A stretch of DNA of 11,674 bases, taken from NCBI GenBank assembly GCA_036270095.1, contig DATBDE010000100.1:1-11674 (forward strand), read 5' to 3'. Position 1 is the first letter of the stretch. Every line of letters begins with the position of its first letter. This document shows, piece by piece, positions 5,858-11,674 of the stretch. Under the pieces are notes generated by a model. It was not told where the DNA came from, made no database searches, and saw only the letters and a program-made list of their open reading frames with translations. Position numbers and translations under genes: made by a program. This DNA is from DATBDE01 sp036270095 (GTDB taxonomy: Bacteria; Actinomycetota; Thermoleophilia; Solirubrobacterales; Solirubrobacteraceae).

Positions 5858-6961
5858 TCCCCATCCACCGATCCGACGGAGACCATCGAGAGCGCCTTGG
5901 AGGCCGCACGCCAGGGGCTGGAGATGGAGATCGCCTACCTCGCCGAGGACACCGACGGCGCGCAGGTGCTGCGCGCGCTCGCGGGACACTTCGAGGCGAT
6001 CGAGGTGCACGAGGGCGACGCGCTGCCGATCGAGGACGAGCTCAGCCGCATCGAGCGCGTGGGCGCCTACGTGGGCGTGCCGGTGGAGTTCTCGGACGGC
6101 CACCTGTACGGCTCGCTGTGCTGCCTGTCCCACGCGCCCCACCCGGAAATGGGCGAGCGCGAGGTCCGCTTCATGCGCGTGCTCGCGCGCGTGGTGGCGG
6201 GGGAGCTGGAGCGCGAAGCCCTGCACCGCGAGGCCGACCAGCTCAAGGACGACTTCGTCGCGCTGGTCTCGCACGAGCTGCGCACACCGCTGGCCTCGAT
6301 CATCGCCAACCTCGAGGTGCTGGAGGACGAGACCGCCCAGCTCTCGCCCGACGGGCGCCGCTTCGTGGGCGTCATCGACCGCAACGCGCGCCGTCTCCTG
6401 CGCCTGATCGGTCAGCTCCTGTTCGTCTCCCAGCTGCAGGCCGGGCGGCTTCCGGCCCGGTTCGGGTGGATCGACGTCGACGCCCTGGTGCAGGACGCGG
6501 TCGACTTGGCCGGGGCGAGCGCCGACGCCCGGCACGTCGACCTGTCGTTCGAGCCCGAGTCGGTGGCCCGAGTGTGGGCCGACGGCGACCGGGTGGCCCA
6601 GCTGTGCGACAACCTCTTGTCGAACGCGATCAAGTTCACGCCCGAGGGCGGCAGCGTGCGCGTGCGGCTGGAAGCGGTGGGCAGCACCCTGCGCCTGGAG
6701 GTGGAGGACACCGGCATCGGGATACCGGGCCGGGACCAGGCGCGCCTCTTCGAGCGCTTCTACCGCGGCACGGCGGCGATCGAGCGCGAGGTGCCGGGGA
6801 CGGGGCTGGGCCTGTGGATCTCCGACGCCGTCGTGCAGATGCACGACGGCACCATCGCGGTCCACTCCGAGGTCGGGTCGGGCACGACGTTCACCGTGCT
6901 CTTGCCCGAGCGCCACCCTGGGGAGGCTCACCCGCCCGGCTGCACCAGCCCCGACTCGTAG
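5849..6961 (+). CDS. Soluble GAF-domain sensor histidine kinase
   Basis: Taken from TTG5849 it has 370 residues. A short GAF-like sensor domain (about 22-120; VGAYVGVPVEFSDGHLYGSLCC) is followed by HisKA with SHELRTP and phospho-acceptor His142. The HATPase domain has an N-box DNLLSNAIKF (254-263), G1 DTGIGI (287-292), FERFYRG (301-307) and G2 GTGLGL (317-322). No membrane helix is present, so it senses a cytoplasmic cue. The GAF domain looks about 25-30 residues short: LPIEDELSRIERVGAY joins the early strand directly to the late one. The start is uncertain. Options are TTG5849, TTG5897, or ATG5924, which has AGGGG 6 nt upstream but cuts into the GAF domain. It is divergent from the OmpR-type regulator, its probable partner. 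The last 34 nt overlap the LuxR fragment on the other strand. Confidence 0.88.
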   Translation: MPGSPSTDPTETIESALEAARQGLEMEIAYLAEDTDGAQVLRALAGHFEAIEVHEGDALPIEDELSRIERVGAYVGVPVEFSDGHLYGSLCCLSHAPHPEMGEREVRFMRVLARVVAGELEREALHREADQLKDDFVALVSHELRTPLASIIANLEVLEDETAQLSPDGRRFVGVIDRNARRLLRLIGQLLFVSQLQAGRLPARFGWIDVDALVQDAVDLAGASADARHVDLSFEPESVARVWADGDRVAQLCDNLLSNAIKFTPEGGSVRVRLEAVGSTLRLEVEDTGIGIPGRDQARLFERFYRGTAAIEREVPGTGLGLWISDAVVQMHDGTIAVHSEVGSGTTFTVLLPERHPGEAHPPGCTSPDS

Positions 6962-7111
6962 GCCAGCACCACCGCCTGCACGCGGTCGCTCAGGCCGAGC
7001 TTGGCCAGCACGTGGCGCACATGGGTTTTGACCGTGGCCAGGGAGATCACGAGCTCGTCGGCGATCTCGCGATTGGACTGGCGCGCCCGACCAGGCGCAG
7101 GATCTTCAGCT
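6928..7111 (-). pseudogene. Remnant of a NarL/FixJ (LuxR-type HTH) response regulator
   Basis: Only a GerE/LuxR helix-turn-helix is left, ending at TGA 6930-6928. It reads ELKILRLVGRA in one frame, then, after a missing base near 7077-7088, SNREIADELVISLATVKTHV and RHVLAKLGLSDRVQAVVLAY in the next. The receiver domain (about 150 residues) is absent: upstream sequence is directly the 3' end of the YbjQ-family gene, whose stop codon abuts the fragment. There is no start codon or room for a promoter. The combination of truncation and frameshift makes it a pseudogene or an assembly artefact. Confidence 0.75.
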
Positions 7112-7492
7112 CTACGAGAGCCGACGCGCCCTGACGGCGGTGCCGTAGGCGCAGATCTCGGTCCAGGTCGTGCCGAGCTCCGACGTGTCGAAGCGGAAGG
7201 CGAGGATGGCGTTCGCGCCTTTGCCTTCCGCTTCCTCGATCAGACGCTCGGTGGCGTGGGCGCGGCCCTCGGCCAGCATCTTCGTCATCCCGCGCAGCTC
7301 GCCGCCCACGAGCGACTTGAACGACGCGCCGATCTGCGAGCCCACGTTGCGGGAGCGCACGGTCAGGCCGAACACCTCGCCCAGGACCTCGTCGATCTCC
7401 CAGCCCGGGAGGTCGTTCATGGTCGAGAGCAGCATGCGGGAGGTCGACGGCGCGTCCCCCATGCCCCGGTCATCTGCCGTCGGAGTCGTCAT
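7112..7492 (-). CDS. YbjQ-family (DUF74, putative heavy-metal-binding) protein
   Basis: The protein has 126 residues, with the family core at about 26-121: GWEIDEVLGEVFGLTVRSRN, GGELRGMTKMLAEGR and GANAILAFRFDTS, then WTEICAYGTAV at the end. YbjQ proteins are small, conserved and poorly understood oligomers, and the heavy-metal-binding label comes from the family name, not proof. The core is complete. The last residues (RARRLS) lie exactly where the LuxR remnant begins, so the extreme C-terminus may have been altered by the same deletion. ATG7492 is the longest option; ATG7462 or ATG7435 would start closer to the conserved core. It follows the coiled-coil gene by 10 nt, so the two are probably co-translated. 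Confidence 0.83.
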   Translation of the reverse strand: MTTPTADDRGMGDAPSTSRMLLSTMNDLPGWEIDEVLGEVFGLTVRSRNVGSQIGASFKSLVGGELRGMTKMLAEGRAHATERLIEEAEGKGANAILAFRFDTSELGTTWTEICAYGTAVRARRLS

Positions 7493-7502
7493 GCGCGCGA
7501 GG

Positions 7503-8843
7503 CTACTCCTCGATCGCCCGCTCCGCCCACGCCGCCACGCGCGCCACCGCCTCGCGGCTGCCATGGACCGCGACGGGCGCGTCCAGCGCCTCGCCCGAGA
7601 GCCAGCGGTAGAGGGCCAGCGTCGGCATGGCCACGGTCGCCTCGGGGGGATCGCCGGGCGCGCCGGAGCGCACCGCGCTGCCCTGCACGGTGAATTCGGC
7701 GTGCACCGGTCCCGACAGCGAGACCGCAACCGCCGGGCTATCGGCGTCGCCCGCGGCCCGGGCGGCCACGGCGCGGGCCAGCACCACCGGGTCCAGCCAC
7801 ACGCCGGCGCGGGCGAGGTCGGCGGGGCTGCGGGTGGCCCCGCCGAGCGCGGCCAGGTGCCGGCGGGCCAGGCGCCGGTCGCCCTGGATTCGCGCGCGCC
7901 CGCGCGCGAGGCGGGCCCCGTCGAGCAGCTCGGCCAAGCCGAGCGCGTCGGTGCGCACGCGGAAGCGCGGGGCCGCGCCCTCGGGGCCGGCGGCGAGGTC
8001 GCCCTGGCCTGCGACGGCGACGGCGAAGGCCAATGGCTCGCCCGCCACGAGGTCGGAGACCGGCAGCAGCGCGCCCAGCGTGCGCAGCACGGTCTCGGGC
8101 TCAGACGCGGCCAGCGCGCGCAGGGCGCCCGGCAGCCACGGCCGCGGCGGCCAGGGCGCGCCGCGGCCGCGCAGGGCGGCGCGCAGGCGCTCGGCCCCGC
8201 CGCGGGTGAGCGGGCCCGCGTGCGCCAGCGGAGCGGACGTGCGCCGGCCGGCGCCGGCCACGAGCGCGTCGACGCGGCGCTCGAGCGCGCCGACGCGCTC
8301 GTCGTGCTCGCGCCGGTCGCTGGCCTCGCGCAGCCGCCGCGTCTCCTCCGTCGTGGCCTGGGCCGCGGCCTCGAGCCCGTGCAGTCGCTCCGAGAACGCC
8401 TCCGCCGCGGCCTCGAGCGCCGCCACGCGGCCCTCGGCGGCGTCGATGCGGAGCTCGCGCTCGTCGCCGCCGGCCAGCAGCTCGGCCTGCTCGACCCGCA
8501 GCGTCTCGGCCAGCCTGGCCAGCTCGGCGACGCGATCGGAGGCGCGCAGGTCGTCGATCGCGGCGTTGGCGTCGTCGATCGCCGCCGCGCGCTGGGCGAG
8601 CTCGGCGGTGAGCCGGCCGAGGTCGCGGGCCACGTCGGAGCGCCAGGTCTCCACCGGGCCCAGCGCGTCGCCGAGGCGGCCGAGCTCGTCCCCCAGGCGC
8701 TCGTGTGCGCGCACCTCGGCGGCCTCGGCGCGCTCGAGCCGCTGGCGCAGCGCGGCGACGTCCCGGCGCAGGCGGTCGAGATCGGCGCGCAGCGCGCGCT
8801 CGGCCGGCTGGGCCTCCGCCCCGGTCCGCTCCGCCCCAGGCAC
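7503..8843 (-). CDS. Coiled-coil protein with two SCP2-like modules, 446 aa
   Basis: Residues about 15-195 are an almost continuous Ala/Arg/Glu/Leu heptad-rich coiled coil. The C-terminal half holds two similar modules. Module one (about 245-333) runs from ETVLRTLGALLPVSDL to LAELLDGARLARGRARIQGD. Module two (about 345-446) runs from AVSLSGPVHAEF to LYRWLSGEALDAPVAVHGS. The 'strand, accessory helix, low-dose L..G..., G-strand, terminal helix' pattern resembles SCP2 sterol-carrier-like domains, which bind lipids or serve as passive folds, but this is by eye. No signal or membrane helix is seen. GTG8843 is fixed because an in-frame TAG lies 15 nt upstream. It is sandwiched between the permease (45 nt gap) and the YbjQ-family gene (10 nt gap), so it is likely part of that unit. 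Confidence 0.72.
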   Translation of the reverse strand: MPGAERTGAEAQPAERALRADLDRLRRDVAALRQRLERAEAAEVRAHERLGDELGRLGDALGPVETWRSDVARDLGRLTAELAQRAAAIDDANAAIDDLRASDRVAELARLAETLRVEQAELLAGGDERELRIDAAEGRVAALEAAAEAFSERLHGLEAAAQATTEETRRLREASDRREHDERVGALERRVDALVAGAGRRTSAPLAHAGPLTRGGAERLRAALRGRGAPWPPRPWLPGALRALAASEPETVLRTLGALLPVSDLVAGEPLAFAVAVAGQGDLAAGPEGAAPRFRVRTDALGLAELLDGARLARGRARIQGDRRLARRHLAALGGATRSPADLARAGVWLDPVVLARAVAARAAGDADSPAVAVSLSGPVHAEFTVQGSAVRSGAPGDPPEATVAMPTLALYRWLSGEALDAPVAVHGSREAVARVAAWAERAIEE

Positions 8844-8852
8844 GCGGCGATG

Positions 8853-8862
8853 CTACCGGTAG
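8853..8862. promoter_or_regulatory. Perfect 10-bp palindrome CTACCGGTAG
   Basis: CTACCGGTAG lies 10 nt upstream of GTG8843 in the 45-nt gap between the permease and coiled-coil genes. It could be a small operator or an mRNA hairpin affecting translation. A palindrome this short may also be chance. Confidence 0.2.
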
Positions 8863-8888
8863 GGTCGACGTCGCGGCCTTCGCGTTCG

Positions 8889-10811
8889 TCACCCCGATCG
8901 CGGACTGAGCCGCACCGCCGCCGACCAGGCGCCGTCGCCGTCGGGCGGCGTGACGTCGGCATCGGCCACCGCGACGCCGTCGCTCCACACCGCCACCTCG
9001 CGCGCGCCGTTGGCGGCGGACGCGGACACGTGCAGCGCGCTCAGGCCGGGCTCGACCGTGCCGCCGGCCGCGTGCGCGTGGACCGGTGCGCGCCCGGCGT
9101 AGGTGAGCTCGGCGTCGACCGGCAGCGCCCTTCCGCTGGCCACCACGGCCCAGCGACCGCCGACGATCTCGACCACGGCCCGGCGGCGGAACGCGCCCGC
9201 GCGCGCCGCCCAGACCACGGTGACCGCGCCGAGCACGGCCATGGCGAGCGCGGCGGTGCGCGAGCCCCAGTCGTCCCACACGAACAGGCCGACCACGACC
9301 AGCGACGCCAGCGACACGGCCACGATGGCCCAGGCCAGTGGCGGCCAGCCCAGCCAGCGCCAGACGCGCGGCGGCACGAGCTCGCCCCGGCGCCGCGCCG
9401 CGACGATCAGCAGCATCGGGATCGCCGCCCCCACGAGCACGTTGGTGACGACGCCGGAGATGGTCAGGACGCTGGAGAACGACGCGTCGCCGAGGTCGAG
9501 CGTGGTTTCCGCGACCCCGAAGATGAGCAGGACCGGCGTCAGCGCCGCGATCGACCGCCAGCGCCTGGGCACCCAGGTGACGCGCTCCAGCGTGAGCGCG
9601 TGCACGGCCAGCGCGGTGCGGTTGATGTTCATCCCCAGCAGCAGCACCGACGTGATCCCGCCCAGTACGGCCATGGCCGGCCCGAGCTGGTCGGCCAGCG
9701 GGCCCATGGCGGTGCCGTTGGTGGCGTGCAGGTCGGCGGCGGGCACGGCGGCGCTGACCGCCACGAGGAACAGACCCACGATCACGGTGACGATCACCGT
9801 GCCCACGACCGCGCCGGAGGCCAGGGTCGCGGAGCCGGGGTCGCGCGCGGCGGCCTCGCGGTGGATGCCGATGAGGTACACGGAGCCGATGAACTGCATG
9901 AGGACCACGCCGAGCGCGGCGCCCACGGTCGCGTCCAGCGCCGCGTTGCCGCCACCGAGAGGCACGTCGGCGTGGCTCAGGTCCCCGGCGCCGGCGTTCA
10001 GGAACGTCACCAGCGTCACCACCAGCACGAGCACGGTCGTGAGCACGCCGACCATGGCCACCGTGCCCAGCGCGAGCTTGGCCCCGCGCGTGAGCATGAG
10101 GATCACGACCACGAGCAGCAGCACCGCCCAGATCCCGCGCGGCGTGTGCGTGACCTCGGCCACGGTGATCGACAGCCCGATCCAGCCCGCCAGCAGGCTC
10201 AGCCCGCTGCGCACCCCGCCGGTTCCGGTGAGCACGATCGACGCCCGCCCACCGATGAGCTTCGTGGCCAGCCTGCCCAGGAAGGCATGCCGGTAGCGCA
10301 CGTCGGCGCTGCGCGCGATCGCCTCGCCCAAGGCACCCATGGCGATCGACATGACCAGGCCGACGACGGCCAGCAGCACGAGCGCCGGCAGCGCCCCCAT
10401 GGCGCTGGCGGCGATGGGCAGGCCGAGCATGCTCACGGGCAGGCTGACGGTGACGGTGAGCACCACGGTCAGCCAGAACGGCGGCAGGCGGTGAAGCGCC
10501 GTCGTCAGAGCGTGCACGGCCCAGCGCAAGCGGTCGCCCGCGCCCAGCCGGGTGGTGAATAGGTCATCCAGCGGCCGGCCGTAGCGGTGCTCGTAGGCGG
10601 CGCGCACGGCGGGGTCGTGGAGGTGCAGCGCGGCGCGCAGCCCGGGGACGCGGTCGCGCGGGAGCCGGTGGCGGCCGGCGATCGCGTGCGCGAGCTGCGC
10701 CCGCTCGTCGGGCGGCGCGGGCACGAGCTCGGCCCAGTCGCGCGCATAGCGCTCGAGGTCGTGGACGCGCGGACGGCGCGGCGGCGACCGGTGCTCGCGG
10801 AACGCCTCCAC
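8889..10811 (-). CDS. APC-fold permease (Trp/Tyr permease-like) with N- and C-terminal soluble domains
   Basis: The protein has 640 residues. A soluble N-terminal region (1-110) carries DLERYARDWAELVP and PGLRAALHLHDPAVRAAYEH. About 11-12 membrane helices follow (near 113-135, 141-162, 200-222, 227-241, 246-271, 292-315, 330-357, 376-398, 418-437, 446-471, 490-511 and 519-537). A beta-rich soluble tail (about 543-640) closes the protein. LPVSMLGLPIA in helix 1 resembles the unwound, substrate-contacting helix of amino-acid/aromatic permeases, so a proton- or sodium-coupled amino-acid carrier is likely; substrate is not readable. GTG10811 is the first standard start, but coding quality continues upstream in frame (HHLAAIERRAAGLAAQ) to CTG10889, with TAG above and no ATG, GTG or TTG. 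True translation may therefore begin at CTG. It heads a same-strand run with the coiled-coil and YbjQ-family genes, and the SRPBCC fragment stops 21 nt before CTG10889. Confidence 0.8.
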   Translation of the reverse strand: MEAFREHRSPPRRPRVHDLERYARDWAELVPAPPDERAQLAHAIAGRHRLPRDRVPGLRAALHLHDPAVRAAYEHRYGRPLDDLFTTRLGAGDRLRWAVHALTTALHRLPPFWLTVVLTVTVSLPVSMLGLPIAASAMGALPALVLLAVVGLVMSIAMGALGEAIARSADVRYRHAFLGRLATKLIGGRASIVLTGTGGVRSGLSLLAGWIGLSITVAEVTHTPRGIWAVLLLVVVILMLTRGAKLALGTVAMVGVLTTVLVLVVTLVTFLNAGAGDLSHADVPLGGGNAALDATVGAALGVVLMQFIGSVYLIGIHREAAARDPGSATLASGAVVGTVIVTVIVGLFLVAVSAAVPAADLHATNGTAMGPLADQLGPAMAVLGGITSVLLLGMNINRTALAVHALTLERVTWVPRRWRSIAALTPVLLIFGVAETTLDLGDASFSSVLTISGVVTNVLVGAAIPMLLIVAARRRGELVPPRVWRWLGWPPLAWAIVAVSLASLVVVGLFVWDDWGSRTAALAMAVLGAVTVVWAARAGAFRRRAVVEIVGGRWAVVASGRALPVDAELTYAGRAPVHAHAAGGTVEPGLSALHVSASAANGAREVAVWSDGVAVADADVTPPDGDGAWSAAVRLSPRSG

Positions 10812-10910
10812 GTAGGCGCGGTCGCGCGCCTGGGCCGCCAGCCCGGCGGCGCGGCGCTCGATCGCGGCGAGATGGTGCGAGGCGGCCAGGCGGCAAAGCT
10901 AAGCGAACCG

Positions 10911-11174
10911 TCAGGCGGCGACCGCGTCGCCGATGCGGCCGACGGCGACGTCGAGCGCGCCGGCGCTCAGGAGCGCGCCGGTGGCCTGGGCGAGGATGCG
11001 GCCGCCGAGGCCCTTGCCGCCCCCGACCGAGACCTCGGCCTCGAGCTCGGCGCCCTCGGGCACCGGGCGCACGCGGTAGGCGACGTCGATGTCGATGGGC
11101 CCGGAGGCGGCCAGGGCCAAACCCTTGGCGTCGGCGCGCCGGACGTCGACGTCGAAGCCGACCTCGCGGCCGGC
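10911..11174 (-). pseudogene. C-terminal fragment of an SRPBCC/polyketide-cyclase-like protein
   Basis: About 83-87 residues remain, ending at TGA 10913-10911. A strand pair (GFDVDVRRAD, ALAASGPIDIDVAYRV) and a long closing helix (GRILAQATGALLSAGALDVAVGRIGDAVAA region) match the second half of the SRPBCC helix-grip fold, a family that binds hydrophobic ligands. Upstream of about 11174 the same frame is only antisense of the divergent kinase (Gln/Arg/His-rich shadow), so the first half of the domain and any start are missing. Family assignment is by pattern and moderate. It sits just before the permease on the same strand. Confidence 0.55.
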
Positions 11175-11192
11175 CAGCCCGCCGTCCTGCTG

Positions 11193-11674
11193 TTGGCCGG
11201 AGTCCTCGCCGCCCTGTTCGGCGAGGACAAGGCGCGTGGGGCCCAGCTCATCAGCATGGTCGGCGTGACGTTGCCCGTGGCGTTCCGGCGCCGCCGCCCC
11301 ATCGCCGCCGCGCTGACCATGGCCCTGGCCCTGCTGCTCGCCACGGCGCTCGGCGGCGCCCCGACCCAGGCGACGGGCATCGTCGCGCTCATCGCGCTGG
11401 TCTCGGGCGCGTACATGCTCGGCGCGCGCACGCAGGGACGGGTGCTGGCCGCGGGCACGATCGCGCTCATCGTTGCGCTGGCCGTCGACGCCATCGTCGA
11501 GGAGTCCCAGACCGTCAGCGCGCTGCTGTTCTTCACCTTCTTCGTGGTCGGGCTGCCGGTGGCGGCGGGACAGGCAACGCACAGCCGCGCTCAGCTCGCC
11601 GACGAGCTCGCCGACCGCGCCGTCGCCCTCGAGCTCGCCCGCGCGGGCGAGGCCCAGGCGGCGGTGCAGGAGGA
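11193..11674 (+). CDS. NarL-type sensor histidine kinase, N-terminal membrane part (5' truncated, runs off right edge)
   Basis: From TTG11193 there are 160 residues and an open right end. Hydrophobic helices lie at about 1-9, 20-31, 37-54, 61-78, 84-101 and 108-126. PVAFRRRRPIA (28-38) between helices is characteristic of the membrane sensor domain of NarL-type kinases. A helical linker (ADELADRAVALELARAGEAQ) then leads toward the HisKA_3 domain outside the window. There is no convincing start: TTG11193 and ATG11256 both fall inside the first membrane region, and upstream sequence is the antisense of the SRPBCC fragment. Either the N-terminus is missing or a nonstandard start is used. Such kinases normally pair with LuxR-type regulators. 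Confidence 0.72.
   Translation, partial: MAGVLAALFGEDKARGAQLISMVGVTLPVAFRRRRPIAAALTMALALLLATALGGAPTQATGIVALIALVSGAYMLGARTQGRVLAAGTIALIVALAVDAIVEESQTVSALLFFTFFVVGLPVAAGQATHSRAQLADELADRAVALELARAGEAQAAVQE

Noticed and set aside
5239..7134. 631-aa plus-strand open frame across the regulator and kinase genes
   Set aside because: It is antisense to a clear response regulator and out of frame with a clear histidine kinase; Arg/Gly/Ala-rich shadow.
7170..10562. 1130-aa open frame on the plus strand
   Set aside because: It lies antisense to the YbjQ-family, coiled-coil and permease genes, is a Gly/Ala/Arg/His/Gln low-complexity composition, and has no domain. It is a GC-rich shadow frame.
1..11674. 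tRNA, rRNA, CRISPR array, phage or integrase genes
   Set aside because: None was recognised on either strand. The only gene-free interval above 200 nt is 1044-1248, which holds the ECF-type promoter candidate and nothing else clear.

Overview
The window is very GC-rich (roughly 70-75% by eye) with strongly GC3-biased codons and GTG, TTG and possibly CTG starts. Gene content includes an ECF sigma factor with an anti-sigma-like tail, GAF-type and NarL-type sensor kinases, a YbjQ-family protein and an exopolysaccharide sugar transferase. This suggests a high-GC actinobacterium, most likely of the Thermoleophilia/Solirubrobacterales kind. The taxonomy is inferred from gene style only.

Layout. 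Positions 1-1043 (minus) hold a small Cys-rich zinc-ribbon-like protein followed by the N-terminal part of a polyprenyl-phosphate sugar transferase that runs off the left edge. Divergent from them, 1249-2927 (plus) encodes an ECF sigma factor followed by a zinc-binding anti-sigma (ZAS)-like motif, a Gly/Ser linker, one membrane helix and a long Thr/Pro-rich tail. As written it is broken by two apparent +1 frameshifts. The shared intergenic region carries an ECF-style promoter (GGAAAC-N16-CGTC) reading toward the sugar-transferase side. A VOC-fold gene (2997-3437, plus) of lower GC follows.

Positions 3476-5769 (minus) look like one transcription unit: OmpR/PhoB-type response regulator, 95-aa unknown protein, DnaC/IstB-like AAA+ ATPase, lipoprotein. 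Divergent from the regulator is a soluble GAF sensor histidine kinase (about 5849-6961, plus). The two share a short promoter region with tandem GTTGCC repeats that could be the regulator's own binding site.

Positions 6928-11174 (minus) hold another cluster. In transcription order it is: a 5'-truncated SRPBCC-like fragment, an APC-fold permease with soluble N- and C-terminal extensions, a coiled-coil protein with two SCP2-like modules, a YbjQ-family protein, and a decayed LuxR/NarL-type HTH fragment. At the right edge (from about 11193, plus) is the N-terminal membrane part of a NarL-type histidine kinase whose own 5' end is missing.

The most interesting unit is the putative one-piece transmembrane sigma/anti-sigma gene with its divergent envelope-polysaccharide target. 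The most important caution is that the window holds an unusual number of small lesions: two +1 shifts in the sigma gene, one -1 shift in the LuxR fragment, an apparently shortened GAF domain, two truncation junctions, and two genes whose coding signal extends upstream only to CTG codons. These could be real decay, phase variation or assembly/indel error, and raw reads would decide.
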